Below, piece by piece: positions 17,512-25,141 of a stretch of 64,000 bases of DNA (its first letter is position 1; each line of letters starts with the position of its first letter). The notes under the pieces are model-generated. The model was not told the DNA's origin. It saw nothing but the letters and a program-made list of their open reading frames with translations, and made no database searches. This DNA is from DATFVA01 sp963815785. GTDB lineage: Bacteria; Bacteroidota; Ignavibacteria; Ignavibacteriales; Ignavibacteriaceae. The stretch lies in the NCBI GenBank assembly GCA_963815785.1, contig CAWFHZ010000012.1, forward strand, positions 155,539 through 219,538, in the 5' to 3' direction. Made by a program: the position numbers and the translations under genes.

Positions 17512-18150
17512 TTAGCTTTTCGGAAAAACATCCTTTATTCTTTTTTCCATTTCAGCAGCTATCACCTTTCCGTCTTCGTCCTGCTGTTTTAGTTTTTCTT
17601 TAATGTTGTGGTAGCTTTCTTCATCCCTGTCCTGGCTTAATTTAAAAACATTATCCATTTCTGTTACTTCAATTTCAAAAGCAACAATTGCATGCATTAC
17701 TTTCTGTTTGAACTCTGCCGGCAGGTTATCAAAAATTGTTGTGGATTGCTTATTATAGTTTTCAAAATGCAGTGTGGTTTTACGGAGTACATCTTCAAGT
17801 CCTGCATCATCAAGGAAACGAATAATACCTTTTACATGCACGCTCATATAATTCCACGTAGATGCGATATGCGGATCGCTGTACCACGTTCCGCTTACAT
17901 AAGTATGATTACCTGTGAAAACCACAAGAACATTATTGTTGTGCAGAAATGCTTTATGATGATCGGTGTTCTTCATTATATGTCCCCGCAGAATTTTCCT
18001 GCCGTTTTGTTCTTCAATAAAAACAGGAACCTGGGTGGCAACAGGTTTATTTTCAGAATCACAGCCGGTTAAAAATGCAAACGGATGCTGATCAATAAAT
18101 TCCTTAATTACTGCAGGATTTTTTTCTTTGTAGTATGGTAAGTTATACAT
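17512..18150 (-). CDS. PaiB-like FMN-binding negative transcriptional regulator family protein
   Basis: The 212-residue product matches the PaiB/FMN_bind_2 family in length and pattern. It starts MYNLPYYKEKNPAVIKEFI, then a split-barrel region with PFAFLTGCDSENKPVATQVP, GHIMKNTDHHKAF and YVSGTWYSDP. A helical tail (VTEMDNVFKLSQDRD) follows. The ATG at 18150 is preferred over an upstream TTG because it begins the conserved segment, although no strong ribosome-binding site is seen. In Bacillus PaiB represses sporulation and protease genes; here the role is unknown. A 3'-terminal duplicate lies at 12456-12781. Confidence 0.85.
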   Translation of the reverse strand: MYNLPYYKEKNPAVIKEFIDQHPFAFLTGCDSENKPVATQVPVFIEEQNGRKILRGHIMKNTDHHKAFLHNNNVLVVFTGNHTYVSGTWYSDPHIASTWNYMSVHVKGIIRFLDDAGLEDVLRKTTLHFENYNKQSTTIFDNLPAEFKQKVMHAIVAFEIEVTEMDNVFKLSQDRDEESYHNIKEKLKQQDEDGKVIAAEMEKRIKDVFPKS

Positions 18151-18198
18151 AATAAAACGTTTTGAAATTATATTGTTAATTGTGCCCGGTTTCAAAAA

Positions 18199-18231
18199 GG
18201 TTTATGCGGCATAAACCGGTTTTGTTTTTTT
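18199..18231 (+). terminator. orphan hairpin with T tract
   Basis: GGTTTATG (18199-18206) and CATAAACC (18210-18217) form an 8-bp stem followed by TTTTGTTTTTTT on the plus strand. No plus-strand gene ends just upstream, so it may stop read-through from antisense transcription or be a remnant. Confidence 0.4.
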
Positions 18232-18238
18232 GAGCATT

Positions 18239-18288
18239 GCTTAGGTAATCTGTTACAAAGTCCGATAATCAAAGATAAAATAAATTAT
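18239..18288 (+). repeat. 50-bp direct repeat, left copy
   Basis: Matches 21545-21594 at 48 of 50 positions, same orientation, starting GCTTAGGTAATCTGTTACAA. The two copies bracket the cupin and Ycf48-like genes. Each copy lies 125-130 bp before a start codon (18416 and 21719), so duplicated promoter DNA is one explanation. Confidence 0.75.
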
Positions 18289-18415
18289 ACGAAATTGTAT
18301 CAGCATTTCCGGCATTTGGAATTGATCATTTTTTACCTATCTTTACTATTAATACTAACCCAAACAGAATAATAATTCCAACATTTAAATAATCATAATT
18401 TTACAGGTCTGTGAA

Positions 18416-18967
18416 ATGGCTTATAAAAACAAAATTATAGTAAATCCCAAAACTAAGAATGAAATAAAGTTTTTGCAGACAAACAAAGATACCGGCGGTA
18501 AACTGCTGGAGATGGAATCAACTTATTATTCACATTCAAAAGAACCGCCAGCACATTACCATCCTTACCAGCAGGAAGATTTTACTGTCATATCCGGCAC
18601 GCTTTCAATTAGAATAAACGGAGAAATAAAAACTCTTAACCAGGGTAATAAATTGAACATTCCTCCCAATGTTGTTCATTCAATGTGGAATAACTCTGAT
18701 AGTAAAACTATTGTAAACTGGAGAGTACAGCCGGCAATGAATACTGAGAATATGCTGGAAACTTTACTCGGACTAGCAACAGAGGGAAGGACAAATGAAG
18801 ATGGAGTTCCAGGACTTTTACAGGCTGCTCTAACTGCTAACAACTTTGCTGATGTTTTCCGACTAGCCAAACCACCTTTTTTAGTTCAGAAAATTATCTT
18901 CACAATTTTGTCTCCAGTTTCAACCGTTTCGGGTTATAAACCGGTTTACCAGAAATATATAGATTGA
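18416..18967 (+). CDS. cupin-domain protein
   Basis: The 183-residue product has a single cupin barrel at about residues 25-105. Motif 1 reads HYHPYQQEDFTVISG (two histidines and a glutamate as likely metal ligands) and motif 2 reads NIPPNVVHSMWN with the third histidine. The C-terminal third is helical and partly hydrophobic (LVQKIIFTILSPV). No signal peptide. Such stand-alone cupins bind metals or small molecules, and no substrate can be named. The gene has its own upstream region, which is duplicated before the 4Fe-4S gene. Confidence 0.8.
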   Translation: MAYKNKIIVNPKTKNEIKFLQTNKDTGGKLLEMESTYYSHSKEPPAHYHPYQQEDFTVISGTLSIRINGEIKTLNQGNKLNIPPNVVHSMWNNSDSKTIVNWRVQPAMNTENMLETLLGLATEGRTNEDGVPGLLQAALTANNFADVFRLAKPPFLVQKIIFTILSPVSTVSGYKPVYQKYID

Positions 18968-19323
18968 GTGTCAATAATATATTAATCCTGACTATTTGCG
19001 ATAAAGATTTTTCAGTCTTCACACTTGGATGAATTTCTTCGAAATGAAAATGTATATTTTCACTTTTTCTTCCTTTTATTCCGGACGGGTTAAAAACGCA
19101 TATATGATTTATTAGATACCTTAAAATCTCTTCTTGTTTATGTATAGGGAATTTCTGATATTCAACCCCAATCATCTACACCTTAATCCGAATTCTTACT
19201 CGTCTAAATTTCCCCTTCCCGTTAGGCGTGGATGCAGTTCTGTAAGTTCTGTATTTGCGTATTTATATATTCGACAAATTTTTCAAACAATTGAATAACT
19301 AATAATAAAATATCGGGAATCCA
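18968..19323. other. intergenic region with no convincing gene
   Basis: This 356-bp gap before the Ycf48-like gene has no strong coding signal. On the reverse strand a 91-codon reading (19175 down to 18900) contains KQEEILRYLINHICVF followed by an IHFHFEEI strand, faintly like the last residues of serine recombinases. It lacks the rest of such a gene and overlaps the cupin gene. It is noted only as a possible remnant. Confidence 0.3.
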
Positions 19324-21462
19324 ATGAAAAAAATATTTGTATGCATTGCAGTTATGGTTCTGCTTAGTACTGCAAATGCTCAATGGTTTTGGCAGAACCC
19401 ATTGCCCCAGGGTAACCGTCTTACCGGTGTAAAATTTATTTCAGCAAATGTAGGCTGGGCAGTAGGTCTTTATGGGACAATTATTAAAACAACAGACGGC
19501 GGAACTAACTGGACTCCACAATTTAGCGGGACAACAAATGATTTGTTTGCTGTTTCTTTTACCGATCAGAATAACGGAACAGCTGTTGGTGCCGAAGGCT
19601 TAATAGTGAATACAACAAATGGTGGAGCTACCTGGGCTTTACAAAACTCCGGAACTACAAATCAATTAAATGGAGTTTCTTTTTCGGACAATATTAATGG
19701 AACTGCAGTTGGAAATTCCGGGATAATCCTGAGAACAATAGACGGAGGGCTTAACTGGGCTCCACAAACCAGCGGAACAACCGCTCATTTACATAATGTT
19801 TTTTTTATTGATGAAAACATAGGAACAGTAGTTGGAGACGGGGGGACAGTTCTCAGGACAACCAATGGAGGGACTATTTGGTCACCTCAATCGATCGGAA
19901 ATTTCAACTATTTGCTTGGTGTATTTTTTACAGATGCGAGCAATGGAACTGCTGTAGGGGAAAGCGGAGGCATTTATCATACCATAAATGGCGGAGATAC
20001 CTGGTCTTTTCAATCCAGTCCTGCAGCAAATGATTTGTTCTCGGTTGCGTTTACAAATACGAATATTGGAGTGGCCGTAGGTATTAATGGTACAATCATC
20101 AATACCACAGACGGCGGAACAACCTGGTCAGAACACTCAAGTGGCACAAATAAATTTTTACGCGGTGTTTCTGTTTTGGATTCTAATGACTGGGTTACTG
20201 TGGGTGATGATGGTATAATTCTAAAAACAATAAATAGCGGTAATACATGGACTTTCGAATCCAGCGGGTCAGCTAGTTACAATTTGTTATATATTAAGTT
20301 TACTGATACAAATTTCGGAACCGCCGTTGGATACGATATTGCAAACGACCTGGGTGCTATTTTAAGAACAACTAACGGGGGATCACTTTGGACATCTCAG
20401 CCCAGCGGCACATCAAATACTTTTAATGGTCTTTCATTTAAAGATGATAATTTTGGAATGATAGTAGGAAATAGCGGTTATATTTTAAAAACGACAAACG
20501 GAGGCTTAAACTGGAACCCGGTGTCATGCGGATCCACTCACGATTTATTGAGTATTGCTTTCCAGGGCGGAGCAAAGTGGACAGTTATCTCCCGTGATTC
20601 TATCTTCAGAACTACAGATGATGGAATAAGCTGGGTTCAACAATCAAGCGGAACAGCAGGATTTCAATATTCTGTTACTTTTATTAATGAAAGTATAGGC
20701 ACTATTGTTGGTTTCAGTGTGCCGGATGGATTAATTCTGAGAACCGCAGACGGAGGAGAAACCTGGACTAAGCAATCAACTGGATTAAATGATCCTTCCG
20801 GGATTACTTTTACCGGAGTTTCATTTACCGATGAAAATACCGGAACTGTTGTCGGAGAGTTTACTTTAGCTGCCAGCAATGAAGCAGTAATACTCAGGAC
20901 AATAAACGGAGGTACAGCCTGGCAAACTCAATCAAGCGGAACCACCAACGACCTGCTAGGTGTTTCCTTTGCAGATGTTAATAATGGGACTGCTGTTGGT
21001 AGAGTCGGAACTATTATCAGAACTACCAACGGTGGAACGACCTGGGCATTACAATCAAGCACAACACAGAACAGTTTAAATAGTGTTTCATTTACTGATG
21101 CAAATACAGGAAGCATTGCCGGGAGTAACGGTACAATTCTGAGAACCACAAATGGAGGCGTAGTTTTTGTTAATGCAGAATCTGATTTAAAACAGCCGAA
21201 CGGATTTCTGCTTTCTCAGAATTATCCCAATCCTTTTAATCCGACAACGACAATTTCATATCAGTTACCCGAAGCTGGTAACATTAACATAAGCATTTAT
21301 AATATACTTGGACAGCAAGTTGCACAACTTGTATCCGGATTCAGGCAGGTCGGGAATTACACCGTAAACTGGGACGCACAAAACTTTGTTAGCGGAATTT
21401 ATTTTTATGAACTACGGACTCATAATTTTATTGAAACAAAGAAAATGATACTATTAAAATAA
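19324..21462 (+). CDS. secreted Ycf48/BNR-repeat propeller with T9SS sorting domain
   Basis: The 712-residue product starts with a signal peptide (MKKIFVCIAVMVLLSTANAQ). Then come about fourteen repeats of roughly 42 residues, each with a TTDGGTNW or TTNGGxxW turn and a GTAVG strand, as in Ycf48-like and BNR/sialidase-type propellers. The C-terminus is a T9SS type A domain (SQNYPNPFNPTTTISYQ to TKKMILLK). Fourteen blades are more than one propeller holds, so two tandem propellers are likely. Expected at the cell surface; function unknown. A second protein of this type lies at 47867-49969. Confidence 0.87.
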   Translation: MKKIFVCIAVMVLLSTANAQWFWQNPLPQGNRLTGVKFISANVGWAVGLYGTIIKTTDGGTNWTPQFSGTTNDLFAVSFTDQNNGTAVGAEGLIVNTTNGGATWALQNSGTTNQLNGVSFSDNINGTAVGNSGIILRTIDGGLNWAPQTSGTTAHLHNVFFIDENIGTVVGDGGTVLRTTNGGTIWSPQSIGNFNYLLGVFFTDASNGTAVGESGGIYHTINGGDTWSFQSSPAANDLFSVAFTNTNIGVAVGINGTIINTTDGGTTWSEHSSGTNKFLRGVSVLDSNDWVTVGDDGIILKTINSGNTWTFESSGSASYNLLYIKFTDTNFGTAVGYDIANDLGAILRTTNGGSLWTSQPSGTSNTFNGLSFKDDNFGMIVGNSGYILKTTNGGLNWNPVSCGSTHDLLSIAFQGGAKWTVISRDSIFRTTDDGISWVQQSSGTAGFQYSVTFINESIGTIVGFSVPDGLILRTADGGETWTKQSTGLNDPSGITFTGVSFTDENTGTVVGEFTLAASNEAVILRTINGGTAWQTQSSGTTNDLLGVSFADVNNGTAVGRVGTIIRTTNGGTTWALQSSTTQNSLNSVSFTDANTGSIAGSNGTILRTTNGGVVFVNAESDLKQPNGFLLSQNYPNPFNPTTTISYQLPEAGNINISIYNILGQQVAQLVSGFRQVGNYTVNWDAQNFVSGIYFYELRTHNFIETKKMILLK

Positions 21463-21496
21463 TTTTAAATTGCTTCTTAAGCTGACCAAAAATCCC

Positions 21497-21518
21497 GGGG
21501 CACTTTGTGCCCCTTTTT
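21497..21518 (+). terminator. intrinsic terminator after the Ycf48-like gene
   Basis: GGGGCAC and GTGCCCC form a perfect 7-bp stem with a 3-base loop, followed by five T. Confidence 0.92.
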
Positions 21519-21544
21519 ATTTTAAATTATTCTTTCTTAGCGCT

Positions 21545-21594
21545 GCTTAGGTGATCTGTTACAAAGTCCGATAATCAAAAATAAAATAAATTAT
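21545..21594 (+). repeat. 50-bp direct repeat, right copy
   Basis: Partner of 18239-18288 with two base changes. A weaker third version of its AT-rich end appears around 21675-21702 (GTCATCAAAAAGAAAATAAA). Confidence 0.75.
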
Positions 21595-21718
21595 CATTAT
21601 ACAATTAAGATTTTACCGGATATTTTTTCTTATTCAATAAAACTTAGTAATTTGGATTTGTATCAATTAAATACGGTCATCAAAAAGAAAATAAATTATA
21701 CTTTGAAAGGGTAATTAT

Positions 21719-21929
21719 ATGGAACGAAAAGAATATCCTAACGGCGAGATAACAATAGTATGGCAGCCGAAATTGTGTCAGCATTCAGGCGTATGCGTTA
21801 AAACTCTGCCCAAAGTTTATAATACATAAAGAGCATCCCTGGATTAAACCTGAAAATGCAACAACAGAAGAACTGATTAACCAGGTTGCCAAATGTCCAT
21901 CCGGTGCACTAAGCATAAAGGAAAAATAA
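21719..21929 (+). CDS. divergent 4Fe-4S mono-cluster protein (Fer4_19-like), frameshifted
   Basis: Reading from the ATG at 21719 gives MERKEYPNGEITIVWQPKLC and SGVCVKTLPKVYN, then a stop. One base over, the frame continues KEHPWIKPENATTEELINQ and CPSGALSIKEK to a stop at 21927. Joined across the shift near 21827 this is a complete ~68-residue Fer4_19-type protein with cysteines at the expected positions. It ends 1 bp before the GNAT gene, and this pair is a known association in Bacteroidetes-group genomes. The shift may be a sequencing error or a real inactivation; nothing here decides it. Confidence 0.75.
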
Positions 21930-21930
21930 T

Positions 21931-22215
21931 ATGATTGAGATTAAACAAATTGAAGACGGCACAAAAGGCAGCTTTGCTGCAATGGATGAAGGTAAAACAG
22001 CGGGCAGCATATATTACACCTTTGCCGGCGAGACCAGGATGATATTAGATCATACTGAGGTGGATGATGCTTATCATGGACAAAGTATTGGCAATAAAAT
22101 ATTAATGTTTATTGTTGAGTTTGCAAGGGAGAATAACATTAAAATAATTCCGCTATGCCCGTTTGCGAAATCAGTTTTTGATAAGACAGAATCGATAAGA
22201 GACGTACTGGTTTAA
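21931..22215 (+). CDS. small GNAT-family N-acetyltransferase (YjdJ-like)
   Basis: The 94-residue product is of the short GNAT type (Acetyltransf_CG). It has a beta-sheet core (GSIYYTFAGETRMILDHTEV), the acetyl-CoA-binding turn reduced to GQSIGNKIL, and the ending IKIIPLCPFAKSVFDK that marks this family. It follows the 4Fe-4S gene directly and is surely co-transcribed. Substrate unknown; in this family the two genes are sometimes fused. Confidence 0.85.
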   Translation: MIEIKQIEDGTKGSFAAMDEGKTAGSIYYTFAGETRMILDHTEVDDAYHGQSIGNKILMFIVEFARENNIKIIPLCPFAKSVFDKTESIRDVLV

Positions 22216-22265
22216 TCATTTTAAATTGATAATTGGAAAACACTGAATTATTTGGAGATGAAACA

Positions 22266-23255
22266 ATGCAAAAACGCAAGCTGGGAAAAAGTGGATTAGA
22301 AGTATCTGCAATCGGACTTGGCTGTATGGGAATGACTTTCGCCTTTCCTCCGTTTCCTGAAAAGAAAGAAATGATCTCACTGATTCGTAAAGCTGTTGAA
22401 CAAGGAGTAACATTTTTTGATACTGCAGAAGCGTATGGACCGTTTACAAACGAGGAGCTTGTTGGCGAAGCTCTTAAACCACTCCGTGACCAGGTAGTGA
22501 TAGCAACTAAATTCGGTTTTAAATTCGGGCCAGACGGAAAGTCAATGGGACAGGACAGCCGCCCGGAACATATAAGAGAAGTTGCTGAAGCTTCACTAAA
22601 AAGGCTGAAGACTGATAGAATAGATCTTTTCTATCAGCATCGTCTTGATATCAATGTACCGATTGAAGATGTTGCCGGAACTGTAAAAGAATTAATAAAT
22701 GAGGGCAAAGTAAAACATTTCGGACTTTCTGAAGTTGGTGTACAAATTATCCGACGGGCACATGATGTTCAGCCGGTAACAGCTTTACAAAGCGAATACT
22801 CATTATGGTGGCGGGAACCGGAAGAAGTAATATTATCTGTTCTTGAGGAACTGGGAATCGGATTCGTTCCGTTCAGTCCGCTTGGCAGAGGATTTCTTAC
22901 AGGAAAAATGAATGAAAATACCACGTTTGAACACGGTGATTTCCGCAACAACCTTCCACGTTTCACTTCAGAGGCACGCAAAGCAAACCAGGCTCTGGTT
23001 GAACTTATAACTCAAATCGCCAAAAGTAAAAATGTTACACCCGCACAAATTTCTCTGGCATGGCTGCTTGCGCAGAAACCGTGGATAGTTCCGATTCCCG
23101 GAACGACCAAACTTAACCGCTTAGAAGAAAACATTGGCAGCGCTGACGTGGAGCTTTCTATTGATGAGTTAAAAAAGATTCAGGATACTATCTCGAAGAT
23201 AATGATAACAGGTGAACGCTATCCTGAAAATATGCAGAAAACAATTAATAGATAA
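22266..23255 (+). CDS. aldo/keto reductase (AKR13-like)
   Basis: NADPH-dependent oxidoreductase of 329 residues with the TIM-barrel AKR signature. It opens MQKRKLGKSGLEVSAIGLGC, then FFDTAEAYGP (catalytic Asp and Tyr), VVIATKFGF (catalytic Lys) and YQHRLD (catalytic His). The late WIVPIPGTTKLNRLEENIG segment is the cofactor site. Start at 22266 is preferred over an upstream in-frame TTG because GGAG precedes it and the conserved N-terminus begins here. A stand-alone gene; physiological substrate unknown. Confidence 0.93.
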   Translation: MQKRKLGKSGLEVSAIGLGCMGMTFAFPPFPEKKEMISLIRKAVEQGVTFFDTAEAYGPFTNEELVGEALKPLRDQVVIATKFGFKFGPDGKSMGQDSRPEHIREVAEASLKRLKTDRIDLFYQHRLDINVPIEDVAGTVKELINEGKVKHFGLSEVGVQIIRRAHDVQPVTALQSEYSLWWREPEEVILSVLEELGIGFVPFSPLGRGFLTGKMNENTTFEHGDFRNNLPRFTSEARKANQALVELITQIAKSKNVTPAQISLAWLLAQKPWIVPIPGTTKLNRLEENIGSADVELSIDELKKIQDTISKIMITGERYPENMQKTINR

Positions 23256-23293
23256 AGGCACGCTGTACGAAATTATTTTATAAATAATTCGGC

Positions 23294-23359
23294 GTCACAC
23301 TGAGCAGTCTTATTGAGTTTGCCTTGCTTGGTTTGAAAGGTCAAAGGATAAAGTGTGAC
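23294..23359. repeat. intergenic inverted-repeat element
   Basis: GTCACACT at 23294-23301 and AGTGTGAC at 23352-23359 are perfect arms around about 50 bp. It belongs to the same dispersed sequence type as 9535-9559. It lies between convergent genes and may act as a weak bidirectional stop. Confidence 0.5.
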
Positions 23360-23418
23360 TTAATAATTTTTTACAAACCTCTGCAGGAATGTTCAGGATT
23401 TAATCCTGCCTAAAGAAA

Positions 23419-24159
23419 TTAAATAGTTAGCTGGTAACCAAGATATCCGGAAACGACATCCGTATTTTTAAAACTATGCCCGACAGAGAAAAGGATATGG
23501 TTTTCTTCGTTTACATTAATAAACCCGCCGACTTTAAAAGCTGTATTATAGCTTCCGTCTTTTGTATCAGGCGATTCATAATACAGTTCACCTCCCAGTG
23601 AAAGAGTTTCAGTAAAATCATACTGAGCCTGCCATCCCGCAAAAACAGAGTTCTTATTATTTTCACCCGGGTTTATCCAGTAACCGGCACCGCCATAAGT
23701 AGTGAATTTTCCCCAGCTTTTTTGAATCCAGACGGGTAGAAAAGTCTGAAGATTCTGATTCCCTACAAGGTTTTCTTTAGATGTTGTGGGAAGTTCTATC
23801 AACGGAAAAATACCAACCTGGAAATCATCCTTTTCATCATCTATAAACCTGTATTTAAATCCCAGTTCGGCAGTCATAAAACCATACTGATGGTTTGCAT
23901 CCTCTTTTACGTAACCCATTCCTGCAAGAAGGTGAAGCTGGACATTCGGTACCGCCCCGTAATTCACTTCAAAGTGCGGCAAAGTTGCAGCATCATTATT
24001 TTTCCCTAATTGATATGACGAAGCCATATAAAATTCCCAATGAAGAAAATCAACAGGCACAGGATCATCGGTGTTAAAAGGAGGTCCTGCAAAGACCGGA
24101 TAGGTAAAAATTATTAATAGAAAAGTAGTTCGCCATATTTTATTGAAAGCACTGTTCAT
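23419..24159 (-). CDS. outer-membrane beta-barrel protein (phenol MetA_deg-like family)
   Basis: The 246-residue product begins with a signal peptide (MNSAFNKIWRTTFLLIIFTY to VFAG). Mature residues GPPFNTDDPVPVDFLHWEFY match the start of the 'MetA-pathway of phenol degradation' outer-membrane family. Alternating strands with aromatic girdles follow (YGGAGYWINPG, LSLGGELYYESP) and a final strand YLGYQLTI. Start at 24159 is set by AAGGA just upstream. Family members are of unknown function despite the name; a transport or sensing role is possible. Confidence 0.78.
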   Translation of the reverse strand: MNSAFNKIWRTTFLLIIFTYPVFAGPPFNTDDPVPVDFLHWEFYMASSYQLGKNNDAATLPHFEVNYGAVPNVQLHLLAGMGYVKEDANHQYGFMTAELGFKYRFIDDEKDDFQVGIFPLIELPTTSKENLVGNQNLQTFLPVWIQKSWGKFTTYGGAGYWINPGENNKNSVFAGWQAQYDFTETLSLGGELYYESPDTKDGSYNTAFKVGGFINVNEENHILFSVGHSFKNTDVVSGYLGYQLTI

Positions 24160-24451
24160 CTTTTTCCTTGCACCGGGATTCATAATAATTATTTAATGGA
24201 TAATTTATTAAATACAATTTCAAAATTATAATAATTTTAAAGAGTGATTGAACTCATCCCAACTTTACTTAAAAAAAGAAAGAGTCCGTTACCCAAAAGA
24301 CTCCTTCGAAATAAGAGTGAATAGTATTTTAACCACAGAAGAACCAATAATATATTAATCCATATATTTTTGGCGTCTGTAAAGAATTCGCGAATCACTT
24401 CCAAATTTGAACTCAAATTATTATCTTAAAACCAACTTACCACAGGAGAAA

Positions 24452-25009
24452 ATGTCGTCGTCGTCAGCCGGATTAACCGAACTGTTAAATAATCTCAACA
24501 ACGGAGATTCATCTGCATTAAATGAGATACTGCAGGTTGTTTATAAAGAACTTAAGCGTATTTCTTCGCGTTACCTCAACGAGGAATACAGGAAAAACAC
24601 GATGCAGACAACAGAACTTGTTCACGAGGCTTATATTAAACTGATCGGAAACAATAACATTACCTGGCAAAGCAGGGCTCACTTTTTTGGTATTGCGGCC
24701 AAAACAATGAGGCAGATTCTTGTTGATCACGCACGCCACAAAAAGGCTTTGAAGCGTGGTGATGGAATTAAAAATATTACTTTCGGAGATTCCTTATTTA
24801 CTATAAATGATTCTGATCAGATACTTGCCCTGGATGATGCTTTGCAGCGTTTGGAAAAAGTTGAAGAACGTTCCTCTAAAATTGTGGAACTTCGTTATTT
24901 TTCCGGGCTCTCAATTGAGGAAACTGCTGAAGCACTTGAGATCTCACCGGCTACCGTTAAACGCGACTGGTCCTTTGCAAAAGCCTGGCTCTACCGGGAG
25001 TTGCAGTAA
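24452..25009 (+). CDS. ECF-like RNA polymerase sigma factor of the kinase-associated type
   Basis: The 185-residue product has sigma region 2 (LNEILQVVYKELKRISSRY to HFFGIAAKTMRQILVDHAR) and region 4 HTH (YFSGLSIEETAEALEISPAT then VKRDWSFAKAWLYREL). The pattern ELVHEAYIKL and VDHARHKKALKRG is that of the TIGR02999-like sigma group. AGGAG lies next to the ATG at 24452. The following Ser/Thr kinase gene is a recurring partner of this sigma group, so control by phosphorylation is plausible. No anti-sigma gene is present. Confidence 0.9.
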   Translation: MSSSSAGLTELLNNLNNGDSSALNEILQVVYKELKRISSRYLNEEYRKNTMQTTELVHEAYIKLIGNNNITWQSRAHFFGIAAKTMRQILVDHARHKKALKRGDGIKNITFGDSLFTINDSDQILALDDALQRLEKVEERSSKIVELRYFSGLSIEETAEALEISPATVKRDWSFAKAWLYRELQ

Positions 25010-25141
25010 TCGGGTGCAATTGTTAATGCTGGTCATTTCTTTCAAAGGAATTGCTATGCCCGAAATGACATATATACTTATTAATCTTAACTATAATCAC
25101 GAAAATTCTAATTAATCCGTTTAAGTATTTAAAGGCAAATA

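Noticed and set aside
18900..19175. Reverse-strand ORF as a recombinase gene remnant
   Set aside because: Only a vague resemblance to a serine recombinase tail, overlaps the cupin gene, and has no catalytic part.
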